The position numbers and the translations under genes are program-made. From assembly GCA_964370185.1 (NCBI GenBank), contig CAYJIJ010000002.1, positions 28,609 through 92,608 on the forward strand: DNA of 64,000 nt. The letters run 5' to 3'. Below are positions 1 to 8,712 of the stretch, one piece after another. Position 1 is the stretch's first letter. Every line of letters starts with the position of its first letter. Below the pieces are notes generated by a model, which saw only the letters and a list, made by a program, of their open reading frames with translations, was not told the origin of the DNA and searched no databases. This DNA comes from CAYJEQ01 sp964370185 (GTDB lineage Bacteria > Bacillota > Clostridia > Oscillospirales > Ruminococcaceae).

Positions 1-41
1 ATAACTATTTTGTCAGCTTCCCTATATTTAATAAAAATGTC

Positions 42-70
42 TGTACAATTGCCTATAAACATAGTATAAT
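42..70 (+). promoter_or_regulatory. Putative sigma-A promoter of the cobalamin/heme operon
   Basis: TGTACA at 42-47 and a perfect TATAAT at 65-70 are separated by 17 bases. This places the transcript start near 77, just upstream of the cobalamin riboswitch. The -35 box matches the consensus at four of six positions. Confidence 0.55.
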
Positions 71-94
71 ACTTTAGGATAGAAATATTCCGTC

Positions 95-215
95 ATTTTT
101 TAATAAAAATAGGGGAAGTTGGGTGAAAATCCCACGCAGAGCCGCTACTGTAAATGCTGTTATAATATCGGCATGAGCCAGATACCCTTAATTTAAAGCT
201 CTACGGATTTTTGGA
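95..215 (+). promoter_or_regulatory. Cobalamin riboswitch aptamer
   Basis: The conserved core of the B12 riboswitch is visible: AGGGGAAG at 111-118, a small GTTGGG/CCCAC hairpin, GCCGCTACTGTAAATGC at 141-157 and GCATGAGCCAGATACCC at 171-187. The 5' part is short and I do not see the usual distal P1-P3 arm, so it may be a compact subclass. It sits directly upstream of cbiD and most likely represses the cbi/hem operon when cobalamin is plentiful. The exact boundaries are approximate. Confidence 0.85.
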
Positions 216-241
216 GCGGGATAAACTAAATTTGTTTACTG

Positions 242-272
242 CCTTTACATCCGTTAAAGGTGGTTTTATTTT
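242..272 (+). terminator. Probable riboswitch expression-platform terminator
   Basis: CCTTTAC at 242-248 pairs with GTTAAAGG at 253-260 (one bulged T), and a T-rich tract (TTTTATTTTT) follows. ACGGAT at 203-208 is perfectly complementary to ATCCGT at 249-254, which lies in the loop and 3' arm of this hairpin, so an antiterminator/terminator switch is possible. The stem is weak, so confidence is moderate. Confidence 0.5.
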
Positions 273-302
273 TGCAAATTCCTATGCGTTTGGGGGGATA
301 AT

Positions 303-1418
303 ATGCAGGAGATTACAAAACTAAAAGACGGCAGGGGTTATACTACTGGCAGCTGTGCAACTGCGGCGGCAAAAGCGGCAACAATTGGACTGCTCAGCGG
401 TGAAATTCCTAAAATCATAGATATAGACACTCCCAAAGGTATAAAATTATGCCTTGGTGTTAACGCTGATGAGCTCTGCGAAGAATTTTGCAGTGCATAT
501 ATACAAAAAGACAGTGGGGAAGACCCAGATGTTACAAACGGCACACTCATTTATGCAAAAGCCGAAAAAATCACTCAACCCAAAGTAGAGATAGACGGTG
601 GTGTTGGTGTTGGTAGGGTTACTATGAAGGGGCTTGGCACCGAAATAGGCAAAGCGGCGATAAACAAAACCCCAATTAAAACCATTACCAAAGAAGTAAG
701 CGAAGTTATGGAACATCTAAACTACGAGGGTGGTATAAAAATTACGATATCCGTACCCGATGGCGAGAGGCTTGCGGCTAAAACATATAATCCAAGGCTT
801 GGTGTGGTAGGCGGTATTTCGATAATTGGCACAACGGGAATAGTCGAGCCAATGAGCAGTAAAGCACTGATAGACACCATAAAGGTAGAGCTTGGCGTAA
901 TTAAAGAAACAGGTGCTAAGAGCATTGTAATCACCCCAGGGAATTATGGCAAAACATTTATAGATGGGGCAACTAAAATCCCAGAAATAAGGGTAGTGAA
1001 AGCGAGCAATTTCTTAGGTGATGCAATAGATATGGCTAAAAGTATGGGTTTTGAGAAAATACTCTTAATCGGGCATATAGGCAAGTTTATCAAGGTGGCA
1101 GGTGGCGTGTTTAACACCCATTCAAACAACTGTGATGCGAGGATGGAAATTCTCACTGCCGCAGGCATTAAAGCAGGGGCTGGTAATCACACTTTGCAAA
1201 AAATCTTAGACTGCATATCCACCGAAGAAGCGATTACTTTACTTAAAGACAGTGGATATTTTGATGAAACAATGCAGTTTGTAATAGAAAAATTTGATTA
1301 TCACATAAGGCGCAGATTTGATAGCGAGAATATCGGTGGTATGATTTATTCAAATGATCATGGGCTACTAAAGAGCAGTGAAAACGCCGAAAGCTTGTTA
1401 TCTGAAATTATAAAGTAA
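303..1418 (+). CDS. cbiD: Cobalt-precorrin-5B (C1)-methyltransferase CbiD
   Basis: The 371-residue protein methylates C-1 of cobalt-precorrin-5B in the anaerobic (cobalt-early) route to cobalamin. The CbiD hallmark YTTGSCATAAAKAA is at residues 13-26, and the conserved HIGKFIKVAGG and THSNNCDARME segments lie in the C-terminal half. Length is normal for the family. The ATG is preceded by a G-rich ribosome site (GGGGGG). It is the first gene after the cobalamin riboswitch and leads the operon. CbiD indicates the anaerobic rather than the oxygen-dependent (CobG) pathway. Assignment is secure. Confidence 0.95.
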   Translation: MQEITKLKDGRGYTTGSCATAAAKAATIGLLSGEIPKIIDIDTPKGIKLCLGVNADELCEEFCSAYIQKDSGEDPDVTNGTLIYAKAEKITQPKVEIDGGVGVGRVTMKGLGTEIGKAAINKTPIKTITKEVSEVMEHLNYEGGIKITISVPDGERLAAKTYNPRLGVVGGISIIGTTGIVEPMSSKALIDTIKVELGVIKETGAKSIVITPGNYGKTFIDGATKIPEIRVVKASNFLGDAIDMAKSMGFEKILLIGHIGKFIKVAGGVFNTHSNNCDARMEILTAAGIKAGAGNHTLQKILDCISTEEAITLLKDSGYFDETMQFVIEKFDYHIRRRFDSENIGGMIYSNDHGLLKSSENAESLLSEIIK

Positions 1419-1451
1419 AGAAAATTAAAGGAAAAGATTTAAGGAGAAACT

Positions 1452-2150
1452 ATGGAAAAAGGTATATTATTTGGAATTGGTGTGGGTTGTGGAGACCCAA
1501 AGGACATGACGCTCAATGCTATTGAAGCAACTGAGAGCTGTAATATAATAGCCGTGCCACGCACATCTAAAGAGCGCGATATGGTAGCTTATAACATCGC
1601 AAAAGGCGTTGTGAACTTAGAAGGGAAAGAAATTTTAGTGCTTGACATGCCGATGACAAAAGATAAAGAAGTGTTAAACAAATCCTATCAAAAAGCGGCG
1701 GACATCATAGCTGAAAGACTATCTCAAGGCGAAAACATAGCCTTTTTAACACTCGGCGACCCCACAGTATACTCAACATACATATATGTGCATAAAATTG
1801 TACTTGAAATGGGATATGAAACTAAAATCATCCCAGGAATAACTTCATTCACAGCCTCGGCGGCAAAGCTTGGCATATCACTTGGCGAAAGGGATGAAGC
1901 AATAATCATTCTTCCAGCCTCGTATGAGAGCATTCAGGAAGCACTGCCCGTTAAAGGGACAAAGGTGCTGATGAAATCGGGCAGGCAGATGGAAAAGGTA
2001 AAAACCATGCTAAAGGATATGAATTTATACGATAATGCCATGATGGTTGAGCGTTGCTCAATGGAGGGTGAGGTTATCCATAAATCACTCGATACAGCGG
2101 ATGAGAATTCAAGCTACTTTTCCTTAATCATAATAAAGGAGGGCAAATAG
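1452..2150 (+). CDS. cbiL: Precorrin-2 / cobalt-factor II C20-methyltransferase
   Basis: This is a SAM-dependent tetrapyrrole methylase of 232 residues. The N-terminal GIGVGCGDP (residues 8-16) followed by DMTLNA is typical of CbiL/CobI, and the second family motif LGDPTVYSTY is at 101-110. It adds the C-20 methyl group to the corrin precursor. The start is backed by AAGGAG seven bases upstream. The gene ends one base before cbiF begins, so the two are translationally linked. Given the cbiD and cbiH neighbours, cobalt-factor II is the more likely substrate. Confidence 0.92.
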   Translation: MEKGILFGIGVGCGDPKDMTLNAIEATESCNIIAVPRTSKERDMVAYNIAKGVVNLEGKEILVLDMPMTKDKEVLNKSYQKAADIIAERLSQGENIAFLTLGDPTVYSTYIYVHKIVLEMGYETKIIPGITSFTASAAKLGISLGERDEAIIILPASYESIQEALPVKGTKVLMKSGRQMEKVKTMLKDMNLYDNAMMVERCSMEGEVIHKSLDTADENSSYFSLIIIKEGK

Positions 2151-2906
2151 ATGATAAATTTTGTTGGAGCAGGCTGTGGCGCAGAGGATTTAATCACAGT
2201 TAGAGGCGCAAATCATCTAAAGGAAGCCGATGTTATTATATACGCAGGCTCACTGGTAAACCCTGAACTGCTAAACTATGCAAAAGCAGGATGCGAAATA
2301 CACAACAGTGCTACTATGACACTTGAAGAAGTGGCGGAAGTTATGATAAAGGGAGATGCCAAGGGTAAAAAAGTTGTAAGACTGCACACAGGTGACCCAA
2401 GCATATACGGAGCAATTAAAGAGCAGATGGATATACTCGATGAAGAGAATATCTCCTATGACCTTACCCCGGGAGTGAGCGCGCTATTTGGTGCGGCAGC
2501 TACCCTTAAAACAGAATACACCCTACCCGGAGTATCGCAAACAGTGATTATAACAAGAATGGCAGGGAGAACCCCTGTGCCAGAGGGTCAGGATATAGCT
2601 TCGCTCGCCTCACATGGCGCATCAATGGCAATCTATCTCTCGACAGGTCTGCTTGAAAACTTAGTTGACGAGCTTAAAAAAGGTGCTTATACAGGCGATA
2701 CAAAAGCGGCAATAGTATATAAAGCATCATGGAAAGATGAAAAGAAATTCCTATGCACGGTGGACACACTTCCACAGACTGCAAGGGAAAATAATATAAC
2801 CAAAACAGCACTTATTTTAGTAGGTGACTTCTTAGGTGCAGAGTATGAAAAAAGTAAACTCTATGATAAAACCTTTACACATGAGTTTAGACAAGGCATC
2901 AACTAA
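2151..2906 (+). CDS. cbiF: Cobalt-precorrin-4 (C11)-methyltransferase CbiF
   Basis: The 251-residue tetrapyrrole methylase begins with FVGAGCGAEDLITVRG, a signature of CbiF/CobM, and has the SAM-binding HTGDPSIYGA motif near residues 79-88. It methylates C-11 of cobalt-precorrin-4. The start codon immediately follows the cbiL stop, with GGAGGG inside the end of cbiL as ribosome site. In this pathway its product normally goes to CbiG, which is not encoded in the window. Confidence 0.93.
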   Translation: MINFVGAGCGAEDLITVRGANHLKEADVIIYAGSLVNPELLNYAKAGCEIHNSATMTLEEVAEVMIKGDAKGKKVVRLHTGDPSIYGAIKEQMDILDEENISYDLTPGVSALFGAAATLKTEYTLPGVSQTVIITRMAGRTPVPEGQDIASLASHGASMAIYLSTGLLENLVDELKKGAYTGDTKAAIVYKASWKDEKKFLCTVDTLPQTARENNITKTALILVGDFLGAEYEKSKLYDKTFTHEFRQGIN

Positions 2907-2928
2907 TCGGTGAAAATCGGGAGAAAAT

Positions 2929-4122
2929 ATGAATATCAAATTAGCGATAATAGATCATAATACGGCTGAGGTAAGCCAAAGAGAAATATTTGCCTTTACG
3001 AAATCCGCACAGGAAATAGCGATAGAAAAGATAAAAAAGCTCAAAAATGTCAGCGGTTGCGTAATTTTATCCACCTGCAATCGCACCGAGCTCTATATAA
3101 GTGCAAAAGACGGCGAAGAGCCACCATGTCCATTTACTGTGCTATGCGACCTTAAAAGGCTTGATAGCGCTTTGTACAGTAAATGTGCCACTGTAATACA
3201 GGGTGCGGATGTGGCATATCATCTTTTTGAGCTTGCGTGTGGAATGAAATCACAGATTTACGGAGAAGACCAAATAATCACACAGGTGAAAGATGCATAT
3301 AATTTAGCGGACGAAATGGACAGCCTTTCTCCAAAGCTAAATCTACTCTTTAAATCGGCTATAACTACGGCGAAAAAAGTAAAGAGCAATGTGCGCCTTG
3401 CACTAAATGAAAGCTCACTCGGCGATACCACGCTCAGCCTTATTAGAAAAGAGTTTCAGAATCTAAGTGAGGTTACGGCACTGCTCATAGGCAATGGCAA
3501 AATGGGTAAGATAGTCGCAAGGGAGCTGATTGCTTCTGGAGTGAGTGTTATAATGACACTTCGCAACTACAAAAGAGGATATGTTGAAATTCCAAACGGA
3601 TGCAAGGTCATAGAGTATGAAAAACGCTTTGAATATATTTCCGATGTGGATGTGGTAGTAAGTGCCACAAGAAGCCCGCATCACACTGTCTGTCTTTCGG
3701 ATGTAAAAGATAAAATCAGTGGCAAAACTGTATTTGTGGATTTAGCTATGCCAAGGGATATTGAAAGCGAGATCCAAAATATAGAGGGTGTAAAACTTTA
3801 TAATATAGACTCATTTAAAACGCATGGTACTTCCGAGTCCACCGAAACGGCACTTACAATAATAGCGGACGACATACACAAAATGCTAACGACCCACAGA
3901 TTTAAAAATCACATCACAGCGGTAAATGAAATCACTGGCTCGACTGCAAGGTATGTATCAAAGCGTGTAAAAGATAAAACAAGGGATATAGATTTAAGCA
4001 ATTACATAGAAGAAATTACCTCCAACGCAGTGGCAAAGCTTTTATATGGCATGAGGGATAATTTAGATTATACGCAATGGGAGAATGTTCTCATTGCACT
4101 CGAGAAAGGTGCGAAAAAATAA
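2929..4122 (+). CDS. hemA: Glutamyl-tRNA reductase HemA
   Basis: The protein reduces glutamyl-tRNA(Glu) to glutamate-1-semialdehyde with NADPH, the first committed step of the C5 tetrapyrrole route. The catalytic cysteine lies in STCNRTELY (Cys50). A Rossmann glycine motif, IGNGKMGKIVA, is near residue 190. Length (397) is slightly below the usual 410-420. It sits between two cobalamin methyltransferases, showing that this heme-type gene is dedicated to corrinoid supply. Its stop overlaps the cbiH start as TAATG. Confidence 0.95.
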   Translation: MNIKLAIIDHNTAEVSQREIFAFTKSAQEIAIEKIKKLKNVSGCVILSTCNRTELYISAKDGEEPPCPFTVLCDLKRLDSALYSKCATVIQGADVAYHLFELACGMKSQIYGEDQIITQVKDAYNLADEMDSLSPKLNLLFKSAITTAKKVKSNVRLALNESSLGDTTLSLIRKEFQNLSEVTALLIGNGKMGKIVARELIASGVSVIMTLRNYKRGYVEIPNGCKVIEYEKRFEYISDVDVVVSATRSPHHTVCLSDVKDKISGKTVFVDLAMPRDIESEIQNIEGVKLYNIDSFKTHGTSESTETALTIIADDIHKMLTTHRFKNHITAVNEITGSTARYVSKRVKDKTRDIDLSNYIEEITSNAVAKLLYGMRDNLDYTQWENVLIALEKGAKK

Positions 4123-4850
4123 TGAAAATATATGTAGTGGGCATTGGCCCTGGTGAAAAAGAGCAGATGACATACAAGGCTATGGCAGCACTTGAAAAAT
4201 CCGATGTAATAGCAGGGTATACAGTGTATGTAGACTTAGTTAGAGATAATTTTACTGATAAAGAATACTTGTCAACTCCTATGAAGCAAGAAGTTGACAG
4301 ATGCAAAATGGCAAGGGATGAAGCACTAAAAGGCAAAACAGTATCCATGGTATGCAGTGGGGACAGCGGTGTATACGGCATGGCAGGGCTTATGTATGAA
4401 GTGTGCGAAGAATATCCCGAGATTGAAATAGAAGTAGTATCGGGTGTTACAGCGGCGCTTAGCGGTGCGGCAGTACTTGGAGCACCACTAATTCATGATT
4501 TCTGTGTTATTAGCCTAAGCGATTTACTAACACCTATGGAGCTCATTAAAAAGAGGATTAAAGCGGCTGCTGAAGCCGATTTTGCCGTATGTATATACAA
4601 TCCTTCAAGCAAAAAAAGAGCGGATTATTTAAATATGGCATGCGAAATAATGCTCGAGTATAAGAGTGCTGACACACCATGTGGTATTGTTAAAAATATC
4701 GGCAGGGAGGGCGAGGAGTACAAAATTCTTACTCTAAGCGAGCTAAAAGACGATAAAACCATAGATATGTTTACCACAGTGTTCATTGGCAACTCTTCTA
4801 CAAAAATAGTTAACAATAAAATGGTGACCCCAAGAGGATATAGAATTTAA
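4122..4850 (+). CDS. cbiH: Precorrin-3B / cobalt-factor III C17-methyltransferase (ring contraction)
   Basis: I place the start at ATG 4122, which overlaps the hemA stop and has GAAAGGTG upstream, giving 242 residues. An upstream in-frame ATG at 4077 would add 15 residues inside hemA and is unlikely. The N-terminal YVVGIGPGEKEQMT and CSGDSGVYGMAG (residues 78-88) match the CbiH/CobJ group. The enzyme methylates C-17 and contracts the macrocycle. It is followed after 16 bases by the precorrin-2 dehydrogenase gene. Confidence 0.93.
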   Translation: MKIYVVGIGPGEKEQMTYKAMAALEKSDVIAGYTVYVDLVRDNFTDKEYLSTPMKQEVDRCKMARDEALKGKTVSMVCSGDSGVYGMAGLMYEVCEEYPEIEIEVVSGVTAALSGAAVLGAPLIHDFCVISLSDLLTPMELIKKRIKAAAEADFAVCIYNPSSKKRADYLNMACEIMLEYKSADTPCGIVKNIGREGEEYKILTLSELKDDKTIDMFTTVFIGNSSTKIVNNKMVTPRGYRI

Positions 4851-4866
4851 CTGTCGAGGTGGTAAA

Positions 4867-5319
4867 ATGAGTGAGCAGAATAAAAGCTTACCTTTTCCTT
4901 TTTTTATAGATATTAAAGATTATAATGTGCTTGTAGTGGGTGCAGGTAAAATTGCAGAGCGCAGAATTTTAACCTTGCTTAAATTTACTAAAAATATCAC
5001 AGTGGTTGCAAAGGATATTTCTGAGGTAATTACTAATATCTCAAATATAAAGATTATAAAAGAAGAATTTTCGCTTAAACATCTCACAGATATGCAAATC
5101 TGCATTGCTTGTACGGATAATAGGGAAGTAAATTCAAAAATTGCCATTCTGTGCAAAGAGCGTGGCATACACCATTCTATTGCGGACGCCAAAGAAGAAT
5201 GTAGCTTTTTCTTCCCAGGGGTAGTCACTAAAGAGAATGTTGTAATTGCTGTATGTGGCGATGGAACTGACCATAAAAAAACTAAAGCAACACTCGATAA
5301 AGTAAAAGATATTTTTTGA
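4867..5319 (+). CDS. Precorrin-2 dehydrogenase (SirC/Met8 N-domain type)
   Basis: The protein has 150 residues and contains only the NAD-binding half of siroheme synthase-like proteins. The dinucleotide motif VGAGKIAERR is at 24-33 and the CSFFFPGVV segment typical of CysG/Met8 follows. It would oxidise precorrin-2 to sirohydrochlorin. No chelatase domain is present, so cobalt or iron insertion must come from another gene, and none is visible here. Its place between cbiH and hemC fits provision of sirohydrochlorin for the cobalt-early route. Confidence 0.85.
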   Translation: MSEQNKSLPFPFFIDIKDYNVLVVGAGKIAERRILTLLKFTKNITVVAKDISEVITNISNIKIIKEEFSLKHLTDMQICIACTDNREVNSKIAILCKERGIHHSIADAKEECSFFFPGVVTKENVVIAVCGDGTDHKKTKATLDKVKDIF

Positions 5320-5388
5320 TAAAAAACCTATTTGCATATTACATTAGCAAAGCATAAATATGCAAAGAATAAAGGAATGAAGATACAT

Positions 5389-6267
5389 ATGAAAATTAAA
5401 ATCGGCAGTAGGGATAGTGTGCTTGCGGTTAAGCAAAGCCAGATGGTGATTGACTTAATAAAGGAGTTTGATCCAACCATTGAAACAGAGCTCATCACAA
5501 TGAAGACCACGGGGGATATAATACTCGATAGAAGCCTTCAAAAAATAGGCGGTAAGGGTCTTTTTGTCAAGGAGCTCGATAAGGCACTTGCTGATAAAGT
5601 GGTGGATATTACCGTCCATTCGCTTAAGGATATGCCAATGGAGGAAAGCGAGGAGCTTCCACTAATCGCCTTTTTAAAGCGTGACGACCCATTCGATGCC
5701 CTAATACTCCCTAAGGGCAAAACAGAGATAGATTTTACAAAGCCAATAGGCTCATCAAGCATGAGGAGGAGCTTATTCGTTAAAGAGCTCTACCAAAATG
5801 CAGTAATAGAGCCAGTGAGGGGCAATGTTATAACCCGACTAAACAAGCTCGATAGTGGAAACTACGGAGCGCTAATACTCGCCGCCGCAGGGCTTAAGAG
5901 GATTGACCTTGGAGATAGAATTTCCAAAATATTCAACGAGAATGAAATGATACCTGCGGCAGGGCAGGGGATAATCGTAGTGCAGGGTAGAAAGGGCGAA
6001 AGCTTCCCATTTACCGACTACATAAATGATAAAATGGCAGAAATATCCGCAAGGGCGGAGCGTGCATATGTAAGATATTTAGACGGTGGATGCTCGCTTC
6101 CAATAGGTGCATATTCCACTGTTTGCGGTGATGAAATTACGATTAAGGGACTTTATTTTAACGAAGAAAACGGCAGAGATGCAAAGGGCAGTATTAAAGG
6201 GAATATATCCGACTGCGTAAAGCTTGCAGAGCAGTTAGCTATTACTCTAAAGGGGGAAACCAAATAG
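5389..6267 (+). CDS. hemC: Porphobilinogen deaminase (hydroxymethylbilane synthase) HemC
   Basis: The likely start is ATG 5389, 12 bases after AAAGGA, giving MKIKIGSRDS and 292 residues. A longer reading from 5332 adds 19 residues without family similarity. The protein shows HSLKDMP with the catalytic aspartate (about residue 81), GSSSMRRS, and GGCSLPIGAY, whose cysteine (235) anchors the dipyrromethane cofactor. It polymerises four porphobilinogens to hydroxymethylbilane. The stop overlaps the GTG start of the next gene as TAGTG. Confidence 0.94.
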   Translation: MKIKIGSRDSVLAVKQSQMVIDLIKEFDPTIETELITMKTTGDIILDRSLQKIGGKGLFVKELDKALADKVVDITVHSLKDMPMEESEELPLIAFLKRDDPFDALILPKGKTEIDFTKPIGSSSMRRSLFVKELYQNAVIEPVRGNVITRLNKLDSGNYGALILAAAGLKRIDLGDRISKIFNENEMIPAAGQGIIVVQGRKGESFPFTDYINDKMAEISARAERAYVRYLDGGCSLPIGAYSTVCGDEITIKGLYFNEENGRDAKGSIKGNISDCVKLAEQLAITLKGETK

Positions 6268-7730
6268 TGAAAAAGGGAAAAGTGTATTTAGTGGGAAGTG
6301 GCCCTGGAGACATAGGTCTTTTCACTTTAAAGGGAAAAGCAGTGCTTGAAACCGCCGATGTAGTAATATATGATGCGCTGATAGGTGCGGAAGTATTAAG
6401 CCTTGCAAATGATAACGCAGAGCTTATCTATGTGGGCAAAAGGGGTGGCAACCACACCAAAACACAAGCTGAAATAAATGAGATAATTCACAGTGAAGCA
6501 CTAAAGGGTAAAACAGTTGTCCGCTTAAAAGGTGGAGATCCATTCCTGTTTGGCAGGGGTGGTGAGGAGCTTTCACTACTTGCAAAAGATGATATCCCAT
6601 TTGAAATTGTAAATGGAATTACCTCGCCGATAGCGGTACCGGCATATGCAGGAATACCGATTACACACAGGGAATTTGTTTCCTCGCTTCATATAATTAC
6701 AGCCCACACCAAAGAGGGTGAGGGGAGTAGTATTGATTTTACCTCCCTTGTAAAACTAAAAGGTACTTTAGTGTTTTTAATGGGGGTGAGCTCGCTAAAC
6801 CTTATCTGTGAGGGATTACTATCCGCAGGCATGGCAAAAGACATGCCCTGCGCTATCATAGAAAACGGCACAAATGGCAATCAGCGCAGCACAGTATCCA
6901 CTCTTTCACAGCTAAAAGCCGATGCCGACAGAGTGGGGGTAAAATCTCCTGCAATTATCGTTGTTGGTGAAGTGTGTTCGCTTCGTGAAAGCTTTGCATG
7001 GAGGGAAAAAATGCCACTCTTTGGAAAAAGGGTGGTAGTCACAAGGCCTAAAGAGCTAAACTCCACATTCAGCGAAAAGCTAAGGCAGGGCGGTGCACAG
7101 GTAATAGAGCTTCCAGCGATAAAAACTAAGGAATTGCCATTTTATATAGAGAGAGAAGAGCTAATAAATGCGGATGTAATCGCTTTTACAAGTGCATTTG
7201 GAGTGAAAACTTTCTTTGAAAAGCTAAAAGAGCAAAGAATTGATATAAGAGCACTTGTGAATGCTAAATTTGCTGCGGTGGGTAAAATGACAGCAAGAGA
7301 GATAGAAAAACATGGCGTTTTAGTCGAGTTCATGCCTAAATCATTTAGTGGCAAAGAGCTTGGCGAAATAATCAAAACCGACGGCAAAGTAATGATATTC
7401 AGAGCTAAAAACGGCGCAGAGGGCTTAACCGAAGCATTATCTACAAGGGGAATTTCCTACGAAGATGTAGCAGTATATGAAACCATCCCTTGCGAGATAA
7501 ACCCTGCTGCGAAAAAAGAGATACAAAATGGCGTGGACTACCTCTGCTTTACAAGTGCCTCCACTGTGAAAAGCTTTATAGACGGCATGCAGGGTGAAGA
7601 AGTGCTTTTACTTCCTGCACTTTGCATAGGAAAACAAACAGCCTCCGAAGCCGAAAAATACGGGTTTAAGGAAATTCACATTTCAAAAGAAGCCACTATT
7701 CAAAGTATGGCAGAATATATAGGGGGATAA
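6267..7730 (+). CDS. cobA-hemD: Fused uroporphyrinogen-III C-methyltransferase and uroporphyrinogen-III synthase (CobA-HemD)
   Basis: This 487-residue fusion carries a CobA/SUMT domain at about 1-245 (VYLVGSGPGD and VRLKGGDPFLFGRGGEE) and a HemD domain at about 250-487 (KRVVVTRPKE, then a CFTSASTVKSF-type segment). HemD closes hydroxymethylbilane to uroporphyrinogen III, and CobA methylates it at C-2 and C-7 to precorrin-2. The fusion is well known in Clostridia. It starts at GTG 6267 overlapping the hemC stop. Domain order CobA-HemD is the common one. Confidence 0.95.
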   Translation: MKKGKVYLVGSGPGDIGLFTLKGKAVLETADVVIYDALIGAEVLSLANDNAELIYVGKRGGNHTKTQAEINEIIHSEALKGKTVVRLKGGDPFLFGRGGEELSLLAKDDIPFEIVNGITSPIAVPAYAGIPITHREFVSSLHIITAHTKEGEGSSIDFTSLVKLKGTLVFLMGVSSLNLICEGLLSAGMAKDMPCAIIENGTNGNQRSTVSTLSQLKADADRVGVKSPAIIVVGEVCSLRESFAWREKMPLFGKRVVVTRPKELNSTFSEKLRQGGAQVIELPAIKTKELPFYIEREELINADVIAFTSAFGVKTFFEKLKEQRIDIRALVNAKFAAVGKMTAREIEKHGVLVEFMPKSFSGKELGEIIKTDGKVMIFRAKNGAEGLTEALSTRGISYEDVAVYETIPCEINPAAKKEIQNGVDYLCFTSASTVKSFIDGMQGEEVLLLPALCIGKQTASEAEKYGFKEIHISKEATIQSMAEYIGG

Positions 7731-7734
7731 GCTT

Positions 7735-8712
7735 ATGCTAATTAGACCAAGACGCCTTAGATTTCATGAAACCCTAAGAGATATGACAAGGGAAACAAGA
7801 ATGAGCCCCTCTTCGCTCATATATCCGATTTTCATCGAAGAGGGTAAGGGCATAAAAAAAGAAATCAGCTCGATGGAAGGGCAGTACAGATACAGTGTGG
7901 ACATGCTCGCTAAAGTAGTGGAAGAGACATACGACAGCGGAATAAAAAGTATGATGCTTTTTGGCATACCAGAGCATAAAGACGAAGTGGGCAGTGAGGC
8001 ATATAATCCAAACGGAGTGCTTCAAGAGGGAATTCGTGAGATTAAAAGGATATGCCCCGAGATGTATGTAGTTACAGATGTCTGCATGTGTGAATACACC
8101 TCCACAGGGCATTGTGGTGTGCTAAAAGGGGAGTATGTGGACAACGACGCAACACTTCACTATCTCAGCCAAATAGCTCTATCCCATATAGAAGCAGGTG
8201 CTGACATGGTGGCCCCCTCCGATATGATGGACGGCAGAATAAAGCACATGAGGGAAACACTTGATAAACATGGCTTTACCGAAGCGCCTATAATGAGCTA
8301 CAGTGCAAAATATGCCTCAGCATTTTACGGGCCATTCAGAGAAGCGGCGGACTCCACCCCACAGTTTGGCGACAGAAAAACCTACCAAATGGATTACCAC
8401 AACAGCATAGAAGCGGTAAAAGAATCGGCTATTGATGTAAAAGAGGGTGCGGATATCTTAATGGTTAAGCCAGCACTTTCCTATTTGGATGTAATTTCAA
8501 AGGTAAAATCAAGTTTTGACTTGCCACTCGCTGCATACAGTGTAAGTGGTGAATATGCTATGATTAAAGCGGCGGCAAAGCTTGGATATATTGAAGAGGA
8601 TAAACTAATAGCCGAAACTGCTACTTCAATTTTTAGAGCAGGAGCGGATATTCTTATCACCTATTACGCAAAAGAGATTGCACAGTTTATAAAAGAGGGG
8701 AGAATTGGCTAA
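7735..8712 (+). CDS. hemB: Porphobilinogen synthase (5-aminolevulinate dehydratase) HemB
   Basis: The 325-residue enzyme condenses two 5-aminolevulinate molecules to porphobilinogen. The zinc-site cysteines are all present in DVCMCEYTSTGHCG (Cys117, Cys119, Cys127), so this is the zinc-dependent class. The Schiff-base lysines occur in SYSAKYASAFYGPFR and ILMVKPALSYLD. The gene lies five bases after cobA-hemD, and its stop shares TAATG with the hemL start. Confidence 0.96.
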   Translation: MLIRPRRLRFHETLRDMTRETRMSPSSLIYPIFIEEGKGIKKEISSMEGQYRYSVDMLAKVVEETYDSGIKSMMLFGIPEHKDEVGSEAYNPNGVLQEGIREIKRICPEMYVVTDVCMCEYTSTGHCGVLKGEYVDNDATLHYLSQIALSHIEAGADMVAPSDMMDGRIKHMRETLDKHGFTEAPIMSYSAKYASAFYGPFREAADSTPQFGDRKTYQMDYHNSIEAVKESAIDVKEGADILMVKPALSYLDVISKVKSSFDLPLAAYSVSGEYAMIKAAAKLGYIEEDKLIAETATSIFRAGADILITYYAKEIAQFIKEGRIG